DNA of 27,926 bases, from the NCBI GenBank assembly GCA_038246575.1, contig JBBRVU010000034.1, forward strand, positions 1-27,926, written 5' to 3'. The notes beneath the pieces were generated by a model. It was not told the origin of the DNA. It saw nothing but the letters and a program-made list of their open reading frames with translations, and did not search any database. The stretch is from JACCUZ01 sp038246575 (GTDB lineage Bacteria > Actinomycetota > Actinomycetes > JACCUZ01). This document shows, piece by piece, positions 1-7,549 of the stretch. The translations under genes were made by a program, and so were the position numbers. The stretch's first letter is position 1. Every line of letters starts with the position of its first letter.

Positions 1-2
1 CC

Positions 3-1508
3 AAGCGTGACCTCGAGGAGATCGTGCAGTTCCTCCGCGAGCCCGATCGAGCGCGGCGGCTCGGGGACCGGGTGCCACGCGGCGTGCTGCTCGTCGGCCC
101 GCCCGGCACCGGCAAGACGCTGTTGGCGCGCGCGGTCGCGGGCGAGGCCGGCGTGCCGTTCTACTCGATCTCCGGATCGGACTTCGTCGAGATGTTCGTG
201 GGCGTCGGTGCATCCCGGGTGCGTGACCTGTTCGAGCAGGCCAAGACCAACGCTCCGGCCATCGTCTTCGTCGACGAGATCGACGCGGTCGGCCGCCACC
301 GCGGTGCCGGCATGGGTGGCGGGCACGACGAGCGCGAGCAGACGCTGAACCAGCTGCTGGTCGAGATGGACGGCTTCGACGTCAAGGGTGGGGTCATCCT
401 GATCGCCGCCACCAACCGGCCCGACATCCTCGACCCGGCGCTGCTGCGACCCGGCCGCTTCGACCGGCAGATCGCGGTCGAGCGCCCCGACCTGCTGGGC
501 CGTTTCGAGATCCTGCAGGTGCACTCCAAGGGCAAGCCGCTGGCCGAGGGCATCGACCTCAAGGCGTTCGCCCGGCGTACGCCCGGATTCACCGGTGCCG
601 ACCTCGCCAACGTCCTCAACGAGGCCGCGCTGCTCACCGCGCGCTCTGACCTGAAGCTCATCGACGCACACGCGCTGGACGAGGCCATCGACCGCGTGGT
701 CGCCGGTCCGCAGAAGCGCACCCGCATCATGAGCGACCGGGAGAAGAAGATCACCGCCTATCACGAGGGCGGGCACGCTCTGGTGGCGGCGGCGCTCCCG
801 AACTCCGACCCGGTGCACAAGATCACGATCCTGTCCCGAGGGCGGGCCCTGGGTTACACGATGGTGCTGCCGGACGAGGAGCGTTACTCCACGACCCGCA
901 ACGAGATGCTCGACCAGCTCGCCTACATGCTGGGTGGGCGGGCTGCGGAGGAGATCGTCTTCCACGACCCGACCACCGGCGCGGCCAACGACATCGAGAA
1001 GGCGACCGGGGTCGCCCGCGCCATGGTGACCCAGTTCGGCATGACCGAACGCGTCGGGGCGATCAAGCTCGGCGAGAGCGGCGGCGAGCCGTTCATGGGT
1101 CGCGACATGGGCCATCAGCGCGACTACTCCGAAGAGGTTGCCGGCATCATCGACGAGGAGGTCAAGCGCCTCATCGAGACCGCGCACGACGAGGCCTGGG
1201 AGATCCTGGTCGACAACCGCGACGTGCTCGACCAGCTCGTGCTCGAGCTGCTGGAGAAGGAGACCCTCGACAAGGCCCAGGTCGCCGCGATCTTCACCGA
1301 CATCCGCAAGCGATCAGCGCGCCCGGCGTGGACCGGCTCGGCGAAGCGTGCGCCGCAGGCGGGTCCGGTGATGACTCCCAAGGAGCTGGCCTCGCCCAAC
1401 GGCAAGGACAAGGAGCACAGCATGGGCATCGCGACACCGACCGACGTCCCTGACTCCACGTTGCCGTCCGATGAGATCCCGGGTCGTCCGCTGGGGTTCG
1501 AGGCCTGA
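3..1508 (+). CDS. ftsH: ATP-dependent zinc metalloprotease FtsH, 5' truncated by window edge
   Basis: Membrane-anchored AAA+ protease that degrades misfolded and regulatory membrane proteins. The reading frame is open from base 3 (K-R-D-L-E-E-I-V-Q-F-L), so the periplasmic and transmembrane N-terminus lies upstream of the window; the GTG at 24 is internal. Visible: Walker A GPPGTGKT (nt 96-119), Walker B IVFVDEID (about nt 261), the second region of homology ending in LLRPGRFDR, then the zinc protease motif HEGGH (nt 762-776) and the downstream Asp-containing segment AANDIEKAT that supplies the third zinc ligand. The last 75 or so residues are low-complexity and poorly conserved, as usual for actinobacterial FtsH. 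It lies directly upstream of the folate genes, a common actinobacterial order. The family call is very secure. Confidence 0.97.
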   Translation, partial: KRDLEEIVQFLREPDRARRLGDRVPRGVLLVGPPGTGKTLLARAVAGEAGVPFYSISGSDFVEMFVGVGASRVRDLFEQAKTNAPAIVFVDEIDAVGRHRGAGMGGGHDEREQTLNQLLVEMDGFDVKGGVILIAATNRPDILDPALLRPGRFDRQIAVERPDLLGRFEILQVHSKGKPLAEGIDLKAFARRTPGFTGADLANVLNEAALLTARSDLKLIDAHALDEAIDRVVAGPQKRTRIMSDREKKITAYHEGGHALVAAALPNSDPVHKITILSRGRALGYTMVLPDEERYSTTRNEMLDQLAYMLGGRAAEEIVFHDPTTGAANDIEKATGVARAMVTQFGMTERVGAIKLGESGGEPFMGRDMGHQRDYSEEVAGIIDEEVKRLIETAHDEAWEILVDNRDVLDQLVLELLEKETLDKAQVAAIFTDIRKRSARPAWTGSAKRAPQAGPVMTPKELASPNGKDKEHSMGIATPTDVPDSTLPSDEIPGRPLGFEA

Positions 1509-1512
1509 ACCG

Positions 1513-2085
1513 GTGGTCGGTGAGTACAACCACGACGGCGTCGCCAAAGCGGTCCGCGACCTTCTCGCGGCGATCGGCGAGGACCCGGACCGCGACGGTC
1601 TGCGGGACACGCCCCAACGCGTGGCGCGCGCCTACCGCGAGATCTTCGGTGGCCTGTGGGAGGAACCCGGCGACGTCCTGACCACCACGTTCGACGTCAG
1701 TCACGACGAGCTCGTCCTCGTCAAGGACATCGAGGTCCGCAGCACCTGCGAGCACCACCTTGTCCCCTTCGCCGGGGTCGCTCACGTCGGCTACATCCCC
1801 GGTCCTGCTGGGCAGATCACCGGGCTCTCGAAGCTGGCCCGGCTGGTGGACGTCTATGCCCGTCGCCCGCAGGTGCAGGAGCGCATGACCACCCAGATCG
1901 CCGACGCGATGATGAATGGTCTCGAACCCCGTGGCGCCATCGTCGTCATCGAGTGCGAGCACCTGTGCATGTCGATGCGTGGCATCCGCAAGCCAGGAGC
2001 CCGCACCGTCACCTCGGCGGTGCGCGGACAGCTGCGCGACCCCACCACCCGGGCCGAGGCGATGAGCCTCATCGTCGCGCGGTGA
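1513..2085 (+). CDS. folE: GTP cyclohydrolase I (FolE)
   Basis: Converts GTP to 7,8-dihydroneopterin triphosphate, the first step of tetrahydrofolate synthesis, as a cytosolic homodecamer. About 190 aa from the chosen start. Zinc ligands are visible as C79 and H82 in STCEHH and C152 in ECEHLCMSMRG; the conserved GLSKLARLVD and RPQVQERMT blocks are present. GTG 1513 is preferred because it follows the ftsH stop by 4 nt and has GAGG at 1500-1503 (9 nt spacer). An in-frame ATG at 1471 would add 14 residues overlapping the ftsH tail, but has no ribosome binding site and reads as unconserved sequence. The stop overlaps the folP start (GTGA). Confidence 0.96.
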   Translation: MVGEYNHDGVAKAVRDLLAAIGEDPDRDGLRDTPQRVARAYREIFGGLWEEPGDVLTTTFDVSHDELVLVKDIEVRSTCEHHLVPFAGVAHVGYIPGPAGQITGLSKLARLVDVYARRPQVQERMTTQIADAMMNGLEPRGAIVVIECEHLCMSMRGIRKPGARTVTSAVRGQLRDPTTRAEAMSLIVAR

Positions 2086-2939
2086 CCCTTCATCCGACGG
2101 GCCTGCCCGGGCATCTTGTCGAGGTGGACCGCACCCTGGTGATGGGCGTGGTCAACGTCACCCCGGACTCGTTCTCCGACGGGGGCGCCTACCTCGCGGC
2201 GGCTGCCGCGGTCGAGCACGGCCTGGCGCTTCGGGACGAGGGTGCCGATCTCGTCGACGTCGGCGGCGAGTCGACACGTCCAGGAGCCGGCCGGGTCGAT
2301 GCCGACGAGGAGCTGCGCCGGGTGCTCCCGGTCGTGCGCGAGCTGTCCGCCGCGGGAGTCGCCGTGAGCATCGACACGATGCGCGCCTCCGTCGCCGCTG
2401 CGGCGATCGAGGCCGGAGCCTGCATCGTCAACGACGTCAGCGGGGGACTGGCCGATCCTGAGATGGCCAGGGTCGTGACGGGCGCTGTGGTGCCGTACGT
2501 CGTCATGCACTGGCGTGGTCACAGCGTCGACATGGCCGGCCGAGCGGTCTATACCGACGTCGTCGCCGAGGTCGTGACCGAGCTGCGCCGTCGCATCGAC
2601 GACCTGGTCGCCGCTGGTGTCGACGAGACCCAGGTCATCCTGGACCCCGGCATCGGGTTCGCGAAGGACGCCGGCCACAACTGGTCCCTGCTCGCCCACC
2701 TGGAGAAGCTCGCGGCGCTGGGCCGGCCACTGCTCGTCGGGGCCTCGCGCAAGAGCTTTCTCGGCGCCCTGCTGGCCGACAACGACGGCGAGCCCAGGGC
2801 GGCCGACGGCCGTGACGTCGCCACGGCCGTCCTGTCATCGGTGGTCGCAGAGCAGCGCGTCTGGGGCGTCCGGGTCCACGCCGTCCGGCCGACCGTCGAC
2901 GCGATCCGGGTCACCCGCGCGCTGGCAGAGGCCCGATGA
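2082..2939 (+). CDS. folP: Dihydropteroate synthase (FolP)
   Basis: Condenses 7,8-dihydropterin pyrophosphate with p-aminobenzoate; this is the sulfonamide target. 285 aa, normal for the family. TIM-barrel motifs in order: VMGVVNVTPDSFSDGG (loop 1, about residues 20-35), DVGGESTRPGA (loop 2), SIDTM, NDVSGG, VMHWRG, DPGIGFAKD, LLVGASRKSFLG and RVHAV near the end. GTG 2082 overlaps the folE stop by 4 nt, so translation is probably coupled; the long open frame upstream of 2082 is a shadow of folE. The final motif is RVHAV rather than the usual RVHDV, a modest change next to the pyrophosphate site. Confidence 0.96.
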   Translation: MTLHPTGLPGHLVEVDRTLVMGVVNVTPDSFSDGGAYLAAAAAVEHGLALRDEGADLVDVGGESTRPGAGRVDADEELRRVLPVVRELSAAGVAVSIDTMRASVAAAAIEAGACIVNDVSGGLADPEMARVVTGAVVPYVVMHWRGHSVDMAGRAVYTDVVAEVVTELRRRIDDLVAAGVDETQVILDPGIGFAKDAGHNWSLLAHLEKLAALGRPLLVGASRKSFLGALLADNDGEPRAADGRDVATAVLSSVVAEQRVWGVRVHAVRPTVDAIRVTRALAEAR

Positions 2940-2949
2940 GGCACCGACC

Positions 2950-3399
2950 ATGACCGAGACCCGGGCGGCCGACCTCGACGCCGTGCGCGCGGCCAACACG
3001 GCGCTATACGACGCCTTCGAGACCGGCGACATCGACCTGATGGGAGCCGTCTGGGTCGACGACCCGGAGCAGCCGGAAGAGGTGATGTGCGTACACCCGG
3101 GGTGGGCACCCGTGCACGGCCGAGGACCGGTGCTTCGCTCTTGGTCGATGATCATGGCCAACACGGCGTACATCCAGTTCGTGCTCACCGACGTCGACAT
3201 CCGGCTCGACGGCGACGTCGCCGTCGTCACCTGCGCGGAGAACATCCTCACCGGGTTGCCCGAGCAGGAGGGCGCGCAGTCCGACGGGTTCGCCGGCGGG
3301 CGGGCTGTCGCGACCAACGTGTTCCGGCGGACGTCGTCGGGCTGGCGGCTGTGGGTGCACCACGCGTCTCCGGTGCTCTCGACCGGGGAGGGCTCATGA
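2950..3399 (+). CDS. NTF2/SnoaL-like protein in the folate operon
   Basis: 149-aa protein with the look of the SnoaL/DUF4440 nuclear-transport-factor-2-like fold: an N-terminal helix (ANTALYDAFETGDIDLMGAVWVDD), a CVHPGW segment, then strands ending in TNVFRRTSSGWRLWVHHASPV. The start ATG has GAGG at 2938-2941 with an 8-nt spacer. It sits between folP and folB, and its stop overlaps the folB start, so it is co-expressed with folate genes. A gene of this kind is, to my knowledge, common at this place in actinobacteria. Function unknown: the fold can be an enzyme (isomerase, dehydratase) or a binding protein, and no catalytic set could be assigned by eye. Confidence 0.85.
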   Translation: MTETRAADLDAVRAANTALYDAFETGDIDLMGAVWVDDPEQPEEVMCVHPGWAPVHGRGPVLRSWSMIMANTAYIQFVLTDVDIRLDGDVAVVTCAENILTGLPEQEGAQSDGFAGGRAVATNVFRRTSSGWRLWVHHASPVLSTGEGS

Positions 3400-3764
3400 C
3401 CGGGGGTTCGGACCAAATAGTGCTGCGAGGGCTGCGCGGCCACGGCTATCACGGCGTCTACCTGCACGAGCGCGAGACCGGTCAGCTGTTCGTCGTCGAC
3501 GTGACGCTCGTCATCGACCTGGCGCCGGCCGCCGCAAGCGACGACGTCCTCGACACGGTGCACTACGGCGAACTGGCCGAGCAGGTCGTGGCCGTCGTCG
3601 AGGGCGAGCCCGTTGCGCTGATCGAGACGCTCGCGACCCGGATCGCGACACTGTGTCTGGAGAATGCTGCCGTCGAGCAGGTCGAGGTGACCGTGCACAA
3701 GCCGCAGGCGCCGGTCCAGGTGGGCTTCGAGGACGTCGCGGTCACTATCGTGCGGTCACGATGA
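3396..3764 (+). CDS. folB: Dihydroneopterin aldolase (FolB)
   Basis: Cleaves 7,8-dihydroneopterin to 6-hydroxymethyl-7,8-dihydropterin and glycolaldehyde. 122 aa, the standard length. Visible are the N-terminal GLRGHGYHGVYLHER segment with the conserved Gly-His/Tyr-Gly-Val, the TVHYGELAEQV block, the pterin-site Glu in LIETLATRI, and VHKPQAPV with the catalytic Lys. The ATGA overlap with the preceding gene fixes the start; the upstream open frame is a shadow. The stop overlaps the folK start by 4 nt. Confidence 0.95.
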   Translation: MTGGSDQIVLRGLRGHGYHGVYLHERETGQLFVVDVTLVIDLAPAAASDDVLDTVHYGELAEQVVAVVEGEPVALIETLATRIATLCLENAAVEQVEVTVHKPQAPVQVGFEDVAVTIVRSR

Positions 3765-4294
3765 CCTCGACCACGACAAGCAAACGGCCGCTGCGCACAG
3801 CGGCGCTCGCCCGCGGGAGCAACGAGGGCGACCCACTCGCGATGCTGCAGGGCGCTGTCGACTCGATGGCAGACACCCCCGGGCTCACGGTGACCGCGCT
3901 GTCGCCCGTCTACGAGACCGACCCCGTGGGCGGCCCCGACCAGCCCCAGTTCCTCAACGCGGTCGTGCTCGTGGAGACGGTCCTCTCACCGCGCACCCTG
4001 CTCGAGCGCAGCCACGCGATCGAGGAGGCCTTCGGCCGGGAGCGGCGCGAGCATTGGGGCCCTCGGACACTGGACATCGACGTCTTGGTGGTGGGCGACC
4101 AGGTGGTCGTCCACCACGCGGTGACTGTGCCACACCCGCGGGCACACGAGCGGGCGTTCGTCCTGGTCCCCTGGCACGACGTCGATCCCGACGCCTCCGT
4201 TCCCGGCCGTGGTCCGGTGTCGGAGCTGCTGGCCGAGCTCGACCGGTCCGGTGTCCAGGCGCGAACGGATCTCGTGCTCGAGCTCCCGGCGTGA
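3761..4294 (+). CDS. folK: 2-amino-4-hydroxy-6-hydroxymethyldihydropteridine pyrophosphokinase (FolK)
   Basis: Transfers pyrophosphate from ATP to 6-hydroxymethyl-7,8-dihydropterin, making the FolP substrate. 177 aa. Motifs: N-terminal GSNEGDP (family form is usually GSNLGD), SPVYETDPVGG, QPQFLNAV, the HPPK signature GPRTLDIDVL with the two Mg-binding Asp, and PHPRAHERAFVL. The start ATG overlaps the folB stop (ATGA), and its own stop overlaps the next gene (GTGA). The first 13 residues are a low-complexity Thr/Ser/Lys extension. Confidence 0.95.
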   Translation: MTSTTTSKRPLRTAALARGSNEGDPLAMLQGAVDSMADTPGLTVTALSPVYETDPVGGPDQPQFLNAVVLVETVLSPRTLLERSHAIEEAFGRERREHWGPRTLDIDVLVVGDQVVVHHAVTVPHPRAHERAFVLVPWHDVDPDASVPGRGPVSELLAELDRSGVQARTDLVLELPA

Positions 4295-4770
4295 CGGCTC
4301 CGCGCATGCAGTCGACTCGGATCACGATCCTGGTGGCCATGCTGCTCGCGCTGGCGGCCGTCGTCTGGGGCGCGCTGCGCATAGCGGAGACCCGCGGCGC
4401 CACGCTGCCGACCCTCTCCTGGTCGGCGCCCGCCCTTGTCGCCCTGCTCGCCGTCGTGGTGCTCGTCACCGCGATCGCCCTGCGGAGCCGGCTGAGCGCC
4501 GGCCGGCGGCCCGACCCGTTGGGGATGGCCCGGATGGCCGTCCTGGGCAAGGCCAGCGCGCACGTCGGGCCGATCGTCGGCGGGTTCTACCTCGGCTACC
4601 TGCTGCTGCTCGTTGCCCGGCTGGACGTCGTCGACCGCCGCGAGCGTGCGCTGCTGTGCCTCGGCGCCCTGCTCGCAGCGGTCCTGCTGTCCGCAGCCGG
4701 TCTGTGGCTGGAGCGCAGCTGCCGGGTCCGCGGCACAGAGGACGACGACATCCCCGGGGCCCGGGCCTGA
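4291..4770 (+). CDS. DUF3180 integral membrane protein
   Basis: 159 aa with four predicted membrane segments (approximately ITILVAMLLALAAVVWGAL, ALVALLAVVVLVTAIAL, HVGPIVGGFYLGYLLLLVA and LLCLGALLAAVLLSAAGLW) and the DPLGMARMAVLGKASAH segment typical of DUF3180, a family found directly after folK in actinobacteria. The biochemical role is unknown; association with the folate cluster suggests, but does not show, a linked function. The start is GTG 4291, coupled to folK; ATG 4306 is a possible alternative. It ends 9 bp before the convergent ABC ATPase gene. Confidence 0.9.
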   Translation: MTAPRMQSTRITILVAMLLALAAVVWGALRIAETRGATLPTLSWSAPALVALLAVVVLVTAIALRSRLSAGRRPDPLGMARMAVLGKASAHVGPIVGGFYLGYLLLLVARLDVVDRRERALLCLGALLAAVLLSAAGLWLERSCRVRGTEDDDIPGARA

Positions 4771-4785
4771 GCGCTCGGGTCAGGC
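4765..4785. terminator. Possible short bidirectional hairpin between convergent genes
   Basis: A 6-bp perfect inverted repeat (GCCTGA / TCAGGC) with a 9-nt loop contains the stop codons of both the DUF3180 gene and the opposing ABC ATPase gene. It is short and has no T-tract, so it is only suggestive. Confidence 0.25.
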
Positions 4786-5934
4786 GGTCGGCACGATGTC
4801 CAGCTCGACCGCCTCGGGATCGACGCCCTGCAGGTCGGACTCGACCGAGCGGCGCAGCGCCTCGTGCAAGGTCGTGGGGGTGAGCACGCCGACGTAGCGG
4901 TCGCCGTCGAGGACGGCCACCCAGCCCGCGTCGTGCTGCAGCATCTCGGCGAAGGCACCCTTGAGCGACGAGCCGACCCGCACCCACGCCTCCATCCGGC
5001 GCGCCCGGTCGGCCACGGTCGCGTCCCCGCTCTCGTCGGCCGCCAGCCATCCGTGCAGGTTCTCCTGGTCGTCGAGCACGACCCCCCACCGCGCACCGCT
5101 GGCTTGCAGGGATGAAGAGGCATCGGCCAGCCGGTCGTCGAGGTGGACCACCGGTGGGTGCTCGAGCACGACCTCGTCGATCGTGGTCACCGAGAGCCGC
5201 TTGAGTCCCCGGTCGCTGCCCACGAACCTCTTCACGAAGTCGGTGGCCGGGTCGCCGAGGATGCGTGCCGGCGCGTCGTACTGCTCGAGCGAACCGCCAT
5301 CGGCGAAGACCGCGATCCGGTCACCCATCCGGACGGCCTCGTCGAGGTCGTGCGTCACGAACATCACCGTCTTGCGCAGCTCGCGCTGCAGCCGCACGAA
5401 CTCCGCCTGCAGCCGGTCGCGCACGATCGGGTCGACGGCGCCGAACGGCTCGTCCATCAGCAGCACGGGCGGGTCAGCGGCGAGCGCCCGAGCGACACCG
5501 ACGCGCTGGCGTTGCCCACCGGAGAGCTGGTGGGGGTAACGGCCGGCGAACCGGTCGGGCTCCAGCCCGACCAGCTCGAGCAGCTCGAGCACCCGGGTGG
5601 AGACCTTCTTCTTGTCCCAGCCGAGCAGCCTCGGGACCGTGGCCACATTGGCCGCGACGGTCTGGTGCGGGAACAGCCCGGTCTGCTGGATGACGTAGCC
5701 CATCCGGCGACGGAGCTGGACCGGGTCGACGTCGGTGACGTCCTCGCCCTGCAGCAGGATCCGCCCGGACGTCGGCTCGATGAGGCGGTTCACCATCTTC
5801 AGCGTCGTGGACTTGCCGCAGCCGGAGGGACCGACGAGGACGACCATCTCCCCCTCGGGGACGTCCATGGCCAGCTCGTGCACCGCCACCGTCCCGTCCG
5901 GGTACCGCTTGCCGACGCCGTCGAGTCGGATCAT
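4780..5934 (-). CDS. OpuCA/ProV-type ABC transporter ATP-binding protein with CBS domains
   Basis: 384-aa ATPase of a compatible-solute (glycine betaine, carnitine or choline class) importer. Walker A GPSGCGKST (35-43), Q-loop VIQQTGLFPHQT (about 81-92), signature LSGGQ (137-141), Walker B VLLMDEP (157-163), D-loop GAVDP and switch His195 in VTHD. About residues 250-384 form a tandem CBS pair, as in OpuCA, which in that family senses osmotic state (ionic strength or cyclic dinucleotides). The start is ATG 5934, giving the usual MIRLDGVGKRYPDG beginning; GTG 5955 would add 7 residues. It diverges from the permease genes with a 23-bp gap, so the transporter is split into two transcripts. Substrate not determinable here. 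Confidence 0.93.
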   Translation of the reverse strand: MIRLDGVGKRYPDGTVAVHELAMDVPEGEMVVLVGPSGCGKSTTLKMVNRLIEPTSGRILLQGEDVTDVDPVQLRRRMGYVIQQTGLFPHQTVAANVATVPRLLGWDKKKVSTRVLELLELVGLEPDRFAGRYPHQLSGGQRQRVGVARALAADPPVLLMDEPFGAVDPIVRDRLQAEFVRLQRELRKTVMFVTHDLDEAVRMGDRIAVFADGGSLEQYDAPARILGDPATDFVKRFVGSDRGLKRLSVTTIDEVVLEHPPVVHLDDRLADASSSLQASGARWGVVLDDQENLHGWLAADESGDATVADRARRMEAWVRVGSSLKGAFAEMLQHDAGWVAVLDGDRYVGVLTPTTLHEALRRSVESDLQGVDPEAVELDIVPTA

Positions 5935-5941
5935 CGGTTCC

Positions 5942-5951
5942 GGGGTAGCGT
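5942..5951. promoter_or_regulatory. Overlapping divergent -10 boxes of the solute transporter
   Basis: On the plus strand TAGCGT (5946-5951) lies 6 nt before GTG 5958 of the first permease, the spacing of a leaderless transcript. On the minus strand TACCCC (5947-5942) lies 7 nt before ATG 5934 of the ATPase gene, a weaker match. The two boxes share two bases. Inferred by pattern only; no convincing -35 was seen. Confidence 0.4.
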
Positions 5952-5957
5952 CCACCC

Positions 5958-6674
5958 GTGGCCCTTCTGTCAGGCGTGCCGTTGGCACACCAGCTGCTTG
6001 CCGCGGACGAGCCGGCCAACCCATGGTTCACCTGGTCGTACGTCCGAGACAACTCCGGTGACCTGCAGCGTGCCCTCATCGAGCACGTCACACTCACCGT
6101 CGAGACGATCGGTTTGAGCCTGCTGATCGCCTTCCCGCTGGCGCTGCTGGCGCACCGCTACCGCTGGCTCGCCGGCACCATCGTGGGCGCCACCGGCGTG
6201 CTCTACACGATCCCGTCGCTGGCACTGTTCGCGTTCCTGGCGCCGTTCAGCCTCTTCGGGCTGCGCCAACGCACCGTGCTCGTCGGGCTGGTGATGTACG
6301 CGCTGCTGGTGCTGGTACGCAACATCCTCGCGGGGCTGGAGGGCGTGCCAGCCGACGTGCGCGAGGCGGCCCAGGGCATGGGCTACGGGCGCGGCCGGAT
6401 GCTCTGGCGGGTCGAGCTGCCGGTCGCCGCGCCGACCATCATGGCCGGCATCCGGGTGGCGACAGTCTCGACGGTCGCCCTCGTCACGGTGGGAGTGATC
6501 GTGGGGTACGGCGGGCTGGGCGGGCTGATCCTGCGCGGCTTCCAGAACAACTTCTACCGGGCCGAGATCGTCACCGCATCGTTGCTGACCATCGCGCTGG
6601 GCTTGGCCTTCGACGGACTGCTCGCCGGGGCCACCCGGATGGTCACCCCATGGGCTCGGGGGCGGTCCACGTGA
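5958..6674 (+). CDS. OpuC/Osm-type ABC transporter permease
   Basis: 238-aa inner-membrane permease of the BPD_transp_1 family, forming the solute channel with its partner permease. It begins with the WFTWSYVRDN segment typical of OpuCB/OpuCD, followed by about five to six membrane helices, and carries the ATPase-contacting EAA loop (REAAQGMGYGRGRMLWRVELP). GTG 5958 follows a TAGCGT box by 6 nt, consistent with a leaderless message; GTG 5976 is an alternative. Its stop overlaps the second permease gene. Very probably works with the divergent ATPase and the downstream binding protein. Confidence 0.92.
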   Translation: MALLSGVPLAHQLLAADEPANPWFTWSYVRDNSGDLQRALIEHVTLTVETIGLSLLIAFPLALLAHRYRWLAGTIVGATGVLYTIPSLALFAFLAPFSLFGLRQRTVLVGLVMYALLVLVRNILAGLEGVPADVREAAQGMGYGRGRMLWRVELPVAAPTIMAGIRVATVSTVALVTVGVIVGYGGLGGLILRGFQNNFYRAEIVTASLLTIALGLAFDGLLAGATRMVTPWARGRST

Positions 6675-7432
6675 ACGTGCTCGAGGGGGCCTTCGTCTGG
6701 CTCAACGACCCGCTGAACTGGCAGGGCCCCAACGGCGTGCCCTTCCTGACCTACGAGCACCTGTACATCTCGTTCATCGCCGTCGGCATCGCTGCGCTCG
6801 TCGCGTTGCCGATCGCGATGCTGCTCGGCCACACCGGGCGTGGCGGCGGACTCACCGTCATCGTCACGAACGTGTCGCGCGCGATTCCGACGCTGGCGCT
6901 GCTGACCGTGTTCGCCGCGACAGCGATCGGCTTCGGCAACCGGGCGACCATCATCGCCCTCGCTGTGTTCGCGGTGCCGCCGTTGCTCACCAACACCTAC
7001 GTCGGGATCCGCGGCGTGGACGCGGACATCGTCGAGGCCGCGCGCGGAATGGGTCTGGCCGAGCGCTCCATCCTGCTGCGCGTCGAGCTGCCCCTGGCGG
7101 TGCCGCTGATCGCTGCTGGTGTGCGCACCGCGGAGGTGCAGGTCGTGGCGACGGCCACGCTCGCGGCCCTGGTCGGCGGCGGTGGTCTGGGGAAGATCAT
7201 CAACTCCGGCTTCGGCCAGCAGGACCGGCCCCAGATCCTCGCCGGCGGTCTGCTCGTCGCCGTCCTGGCCCTGCTCGCCGAGGGGGTGCTCGCGCTCGTG
7301 CAGCGCGCAGTGACCCCCGGCTGGAACCGGCCGGGTCGGGGCGACGGCGCCCGCCTTGTCAGCGAGGACGACGCGGACGCGGCGGTCGCCGACGATGTGG
7401 CCGGCACCAGGAGCACCGTGTCCGTTCCGTGA
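6671..7432 (+). CDS. OpuC/Osm-type ABC transporter permease
   Basis: Second permease, 253 aa, with the same fold: hydrophobic helices from about residue 30 on and the EAA loop VEAARGMGLAERSILLRVELP. The chosen start GTG 6671 overlaps the previous stop (GTGA); ATG 6650 would add seven residues. The C-terminus carries an Asp/Ala-rich cytoplasmic tail (SEDDADAAVADDV). In this transporter class the two permeases form a heterodimer. A 117-bp gap separates it from the binding-protein gene. Confidence 0.92.
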   Translation: MNVLEGAFVWLNDPLNWQGPNGVPFLTYEHLYISFIAVGIAALVALPIAMLLGHTGRGGGLTVIVTNVSRAIPTLALLTVFAATAIGFGNRATIIALAVFAVPPLLTNTYVGIRGVDADIVEAARGMGLAERSILLRVELPLAVPLIAAGVRTAEVQVVATATLAALVGGGGLGKIINSGFGQQDRPQILAGGLLVAVLALLAEGVLALVQRAVTPGWNRPGRGDGARLVSEDDADAAVADDVAGTRSTVSVP

Positions 7433-7479
7433 CCTATCTCATGTTGCGGGTGTCAGTGCCTGCATGTTGGCTTGTTCCT

Positions 7480-7499
7480 GCGGGTGCGAACCGACCCGC
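7480..7499 (+). other. Small stem-loop between permease and binding-protein genes
   Basis: GCGGGT (7480-7485) and ACCCGC (7494-7499) form a 6-bp stem with an 8-nt loop in the 117-bp gap upstream of the lipoprotein gene. Such hairpins can set the ratio of permease to binding protein by RNA processing or partial termination, but the stem is short and this role is a guess. The rest of the gap (7433-7549) shows only the AAGG ribosome site (7538-7541) of the lipoprotein gene. Confidence 0.3.
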
Positions 7500-7549
7500 C
7501 AGACACGCGCCGGGGCGATGGCCACGGCGGGACACAGAAGGCGGGAAAC

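Noticed and set aside
1471..1512. ATG 1471 as folE start
   Set aside because: No ribosome site, and the added residues are a shifted read of the ftsH tail; GTG 1513 has GAGG at 9 nt.
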